This document shows, one piece after another, positions 60,898-64,000 of a stretch of DNA of 64,000 nucleotides (position 1 is its first letter; every line of letters starts with the position of its first letter). The DNA lies in assembly GCA_003254885.1 (NCBI GenBank), contig QANT01001577.1:1-64000 (forward strand), given 5' to 3'. The stretch comes from Purshia tridentata. Lineage: Eukaryota; Streptophyta; Magnoliopsida; Rosales; Rosaceae. Below the pieces are notes generated by a model that worked only from the letters and a program-made list of their open reading frames with translations, did no database searches and was not told the DNA's origin. A program made the position numbers and the translations under genes.

Positions 60898-62829
60898 CAT
60901 CCTCAAATTCAAAGTGGGCAGTGGAGCTTGCTTGAGTACAAGTCATCAAGCCTCGCATGGTTGGAACTCAAATGAATGTTTCCCAAGCAACATTCCTTTT
61001 ACGTGTTCATTGAGCCATAACTTTGTAAAGAGAGCAGCAAAATTTTACAGAAATGTACACACACCATAGACAATGTAGAACACTACCCAACCAATTTTTC
61101 AAAAGCCCCTTTTCTTCCAAGTGCTTATCGTCTCCTTCTCTCTTTGTTTCTTTATTTTCTAAATTATTTCATGGGTAATGGGTATGATGGAATTTCGCTT
61201 TCTGAAGGCAAGGCATTATTAGATTCCAGACTTGGTGTTATAAATTTAACGCTCCTTCAGAACACATGTATTAATTAGTAATTAACGACTAAAATATAAA
61301 AAAACAAAAATTACTAGTATAACCCTGTAGTGCTTTCGTATTGCCAACACAGAAGTTTCATGGAAATCGCCCAAAAAAGAGTTGATGGAATGGAATGGCC
61401 ATTTTTCTGTTTACAGTTGGATAAAATAAATTTAAATGTTTTACATTTCCACACTCAGCCTATATTTCCATCGACAAATTTTAAAAAAATATAGCTTTAT
61501 TAATGAAATAGCTCAATAAAAATTGATTTAAAGTAGGAAAAGGAACAAGCAGATTTGCAGGTGAAGCAGAAATAGAAAAAGGGAAAGCATGGGGGATGAA
61601 CTCGTATCATCCAGATTCCAGAAAAACAAAAATAAACAAAACTTTAGAAAACCAAAAAAGGACAATTTAGAAGTAAAAAAATTAGGGTTTAGAAAAAAGA
61701 AAGAAAGGAATGTAGGGCAAATCACATCGCTGAGACTGCAAGTAGAGCAGCAAAGCGTCCATGGGAGCCCCCAACCAAGCAGTTGTTAATGTGCGCCCAA
61801 CGCACTAACGTGCGCCACGATTAAAACCTCTCCCGTGGAATACCACGCCACCCCTAACTCAAGAGGGAAGCGCTCGGCCTCGGGCGCTATTTTCTTTTAA
61901 CTCGCCTTACATCCTCTTATATATACCCCTACAACCCTAAATCTCATCCTCTTTTTTTTTTCTTTTTCTTTTTTAACAAGCCAATTCAATTTAATTACCT
62001 AATATGTGATAGGATAGGGCTACCCCATCGGTTGGGCTTATCAAAAATAAAATTTTCGATATTTTTGATAAAATTTAGTTTTCGATTCGATTTCATTAAT
62101 TTTGATTTCTAATATTTTAGTTTAGCTTTGATTTTATTTTTTTTAATATATGTTCGGTTCATTTTCAGTTAAATTATAATAATATTAATAAAATTTGCAA
62201 TTTCATAAAATATAATGCATTACATATAATGTTTGATAAATATATATTTTGCACAAGTAATATTAGTAATCTAGTATAATACTAGTATTTTAAAAAAATT
62301 TATTTACACATTTACCCCTGACTTTTTAACTTTGCCTCCCTCACCCTTAACTTTGTAACTTTGTCTCACTCCATGGCCACTCGGTGTGGCCTTGATGTTG
62401 GAATGGAAGGGGTCATTGTCAATTTGTCACTTTATTTTTATTTTTTTAAAAATTATTTGATGAATTTAAAATAAGGATGATTAATTAAAAATAATAATTT
62501 AAACTCAGTATGTAGATAACATAAGAGGCACTGCTGCTACAGTGGTAGTGGAAGGAGAGAATGGAGCATACTTGCAGATATTGCTGTACTAACATACATA
62601 CACGTGATCCAATATTAAACCCTACTCCTAAACCCTAACTCCTACGCAGCTTATCAAGGTATTAAATACATACAAGCTACAGAAGGCCTCACAGCACCAT
62701 ATTGACATGAATCATGATTATTATTGAAATCATTGATGGGTATAACGATCTTCTTCTTCTTCTTCTTTGATTTACAGAAGGGACATCTTGATCACCAATT
62801 CCATACATGCTTTGCCCTGTATCTCATCA
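60898..62829. other. Intergenic region
   Basis: 3' end of the kinase gene, then A+T-rich DNA. A promoter-like, G+C-richer patch at about 61740-61960 is listed separately. Otherwise no gene is visible. Confidence 0.5.
61740..61960. promoter_or_regulatory. Promoter-like patch without an obvious gene
   Basis: A G+C-rich stretch with CGCACTAACGTGCGCC, then TATATATACCCC near 61918 and ACAACCCTAAAT (telo-box-like) about ten bases on. This looks like a core promoter, yet no protein frame of any length follows. It could drive a noncoding RNA or be a relic. Confidence 0.25.
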
Positions 62830-64000
62830 TCAAGGGTCAGTCACTAGACTTGGTATTTGGCCGTGATCTACAAAATCAATCTTGTTCAGTCTCATACAGC
62901 ACAGCACTTGCTCTGGCAATTCTTCCTGCTTTTGTGCCTATAAAAAGGAGGAAACAAGATAAGGGTTAGTCTGAGTTTGAAACTTGTGCAAATGCTTGAA
63001 GATGTTTTGCTCAATTTTAGTTCAGGATAATTTCTTATCACTTCCTGTTTATTTCTATGTTTGGTTACCTGGATAGTTAAACCGAGATCCAGCATTCCAT
63101 TTTTTAAACGTTCTCTGAAAGATTCAAGTCCCTTCCTTGATATGTAGCTGAAGCGATGAATGTCCAGATCAATCTCAAAGTAATTTGGACCCTGCATGTG
63201 ATAGACCTTAATGAAGTCGGACAAATTCGACCCTCAAGGCTCAAACAATATGGTATTTTTCATCATTTTAACACTCACAACGTCAAAGTATAATAAAAGT
63301 TGTTTTACTTTTACCCTATAAAAATTGTGCTGAGGGCGTGAAAGAACTGGTTTTTCATTATATGCATTTACAAGCTTCTTTTCAGCAGAACTCAGACTGA
63401 GATCCTCAGGATTAGCCACCCCAGCCATGATCTTTAGCCTTTCTCTAAAAGGTACAGTGGAGTCCTTTGCAAATCCTTTAACCTTTTCCGTCTCATCGTC
63501 AACCAATTTCTGAAGCAATATTCAAATGGATCAACAAATTCAGTATGCCAAGGAAAAGTAATTGGTGATAGATGACATTCAATAAGTGAAAGTACATCAG
63601 AATAAAATCAAGGACTAACTGCCACATTCCTATTTAGAAGAAATGTTATACTGTGATTATGTAACTTCTTTAAATGGCAAAAGGCAATTCAAGTTCATTT
63701 CGCAAAAGGCAATTCAAAATGAAGTTACCTTGATGCTGTCCTGGAATTGGGGAGAGATGTCTCTATCAAAGTTCTCAGAAACTTTAAAATACATTACAAG
63801 ACACATCCCCTCTCCATCACTATCACCAAGGAACATTGCAGCAGGATATGTAGGCAACTGCAACAAGGCGCAGAACAAGGTCATGAGAAACTTTTCAGGA
63901 ACCACCTTTTTTATATAAATGGTACATAATGATGTTCTAGATATTGACAGCAATGTAACTATCAGATAAACATACCAACATAAATCAGTTCCAAGAAAAT
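62830..64000 (-). CDS. DUF1336 (EDR2 C-terminal domain) protein, 3' part
   Basis: Cut by the window edge. Four minus-strand exons are visible: 63857-63729, 63509-63315, 63191-63069, 62937-62830. They read [20 protein letters not shown], then [20 protein letters not shown], then [20 protein letters not shown], then [20 protein letters not shown] to a TGA. This is the C-terminal lipid-binding-type DUF1336 domain, as in Arabidopsis At3g29180 and At5g39430 (recalled). Upstream exons, including the one ending in VNIQ in relatives, lie beyond 64000. Each exon is a whole number of codons and all splice sites are GT-AG. Confidence 0.85.

Noticed and set aside
1-64000. CRISPR arrays, bacterial operons or tRNA/rRNA genes
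   Set aside because: No regularly spaced repeats with unique spacers, no operon organisation and no tRNA-like fold were noticed; the window is plant nuclear DNA.

Overview
The window is nuclear DNA from a eudicot plant. It is A+T-rich, its genes carry many short GT-AG introns, and every recognisable protein matches a plant family. Two neighbouring UGT708-type glycosyltransferase genes and a poorly conserved membrane-protein family resemble what is seen in Rosaceae, so a Prunus-like species is my best guess. That guess is inference; no search was possible. There are three single N bases, each in or beside a homopolymer.

Layout. 1.9-8.2 kb: a complete ubiquitin-chain elongation factor E4 / U-box gene (+). 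9.4-11.5 kb: a SpoU/TrmH RNA methyltransferase (-), flanked on both sides by short F-box gene remnants. 12.6-16.2 kb: two intronless UGT708-like glycosyltransferases (+). 16.4-18.2 kb: a saccharopine-dehydrogenase-like oxidoreductase (-) with a small hairpin element in its upstream region. 19.5-23.8 kb: a small multi-pass membrane-protein gene with two truncated relatives, embedded in foldback elements and tandem duplications. 24.2-28.6 kb: a DUF863 nuclear protein (-). 30.1-31.1 kb: a plastid AlgH/YqgE-like (DUF179) protein (-). 31.8-33.6 kb: a PPR protein (-). 35.7-38.5 kb: plastid chorismate mutase (+). 40.0-43.7 kb: two early-nodulin-like (ENODL) genes (+). 44.6-46.0 kb: plastid MinE (+). 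47.1-49.6 kb: a DUF3598-like plastid protein (+). 52.2-55.4 kb: a group I WRKY factor (+). 57.3-60.9 kb: a myristoylated CDK-like kinase (+). 62.8-64.0 kb: the 3' end of a DUF1336 (EDR2 C-terminal) gene (-), cut by the window edge.

The genes are independent transcription units, not an operon or obvious pathway cluster. Several keep an order I recall from Arabidopsis (At5g15400/15390; At3g29240/29230/29200/29180; At5g15350; At5g39410), which suggests an old conserved block. Exon models were built by hand from splice sites, protein similarity and reading-frame arithmetic; each complete multi-exon model sums to a multiple of three.

The most interesting structure is non-genic. Two foldback elements have perfect 9-bp target-site duplications, the hallmark of Mutator-like MITEs. 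Other foldback elements, a 34-bp minisatellite upstream of chorismate mutase, F-box remnants, a likely GC-AG intron in the WRKY gene, and a broken-up lineage-specific membrane-protein family also stand out. I did not find a convincing new multi-gene system.
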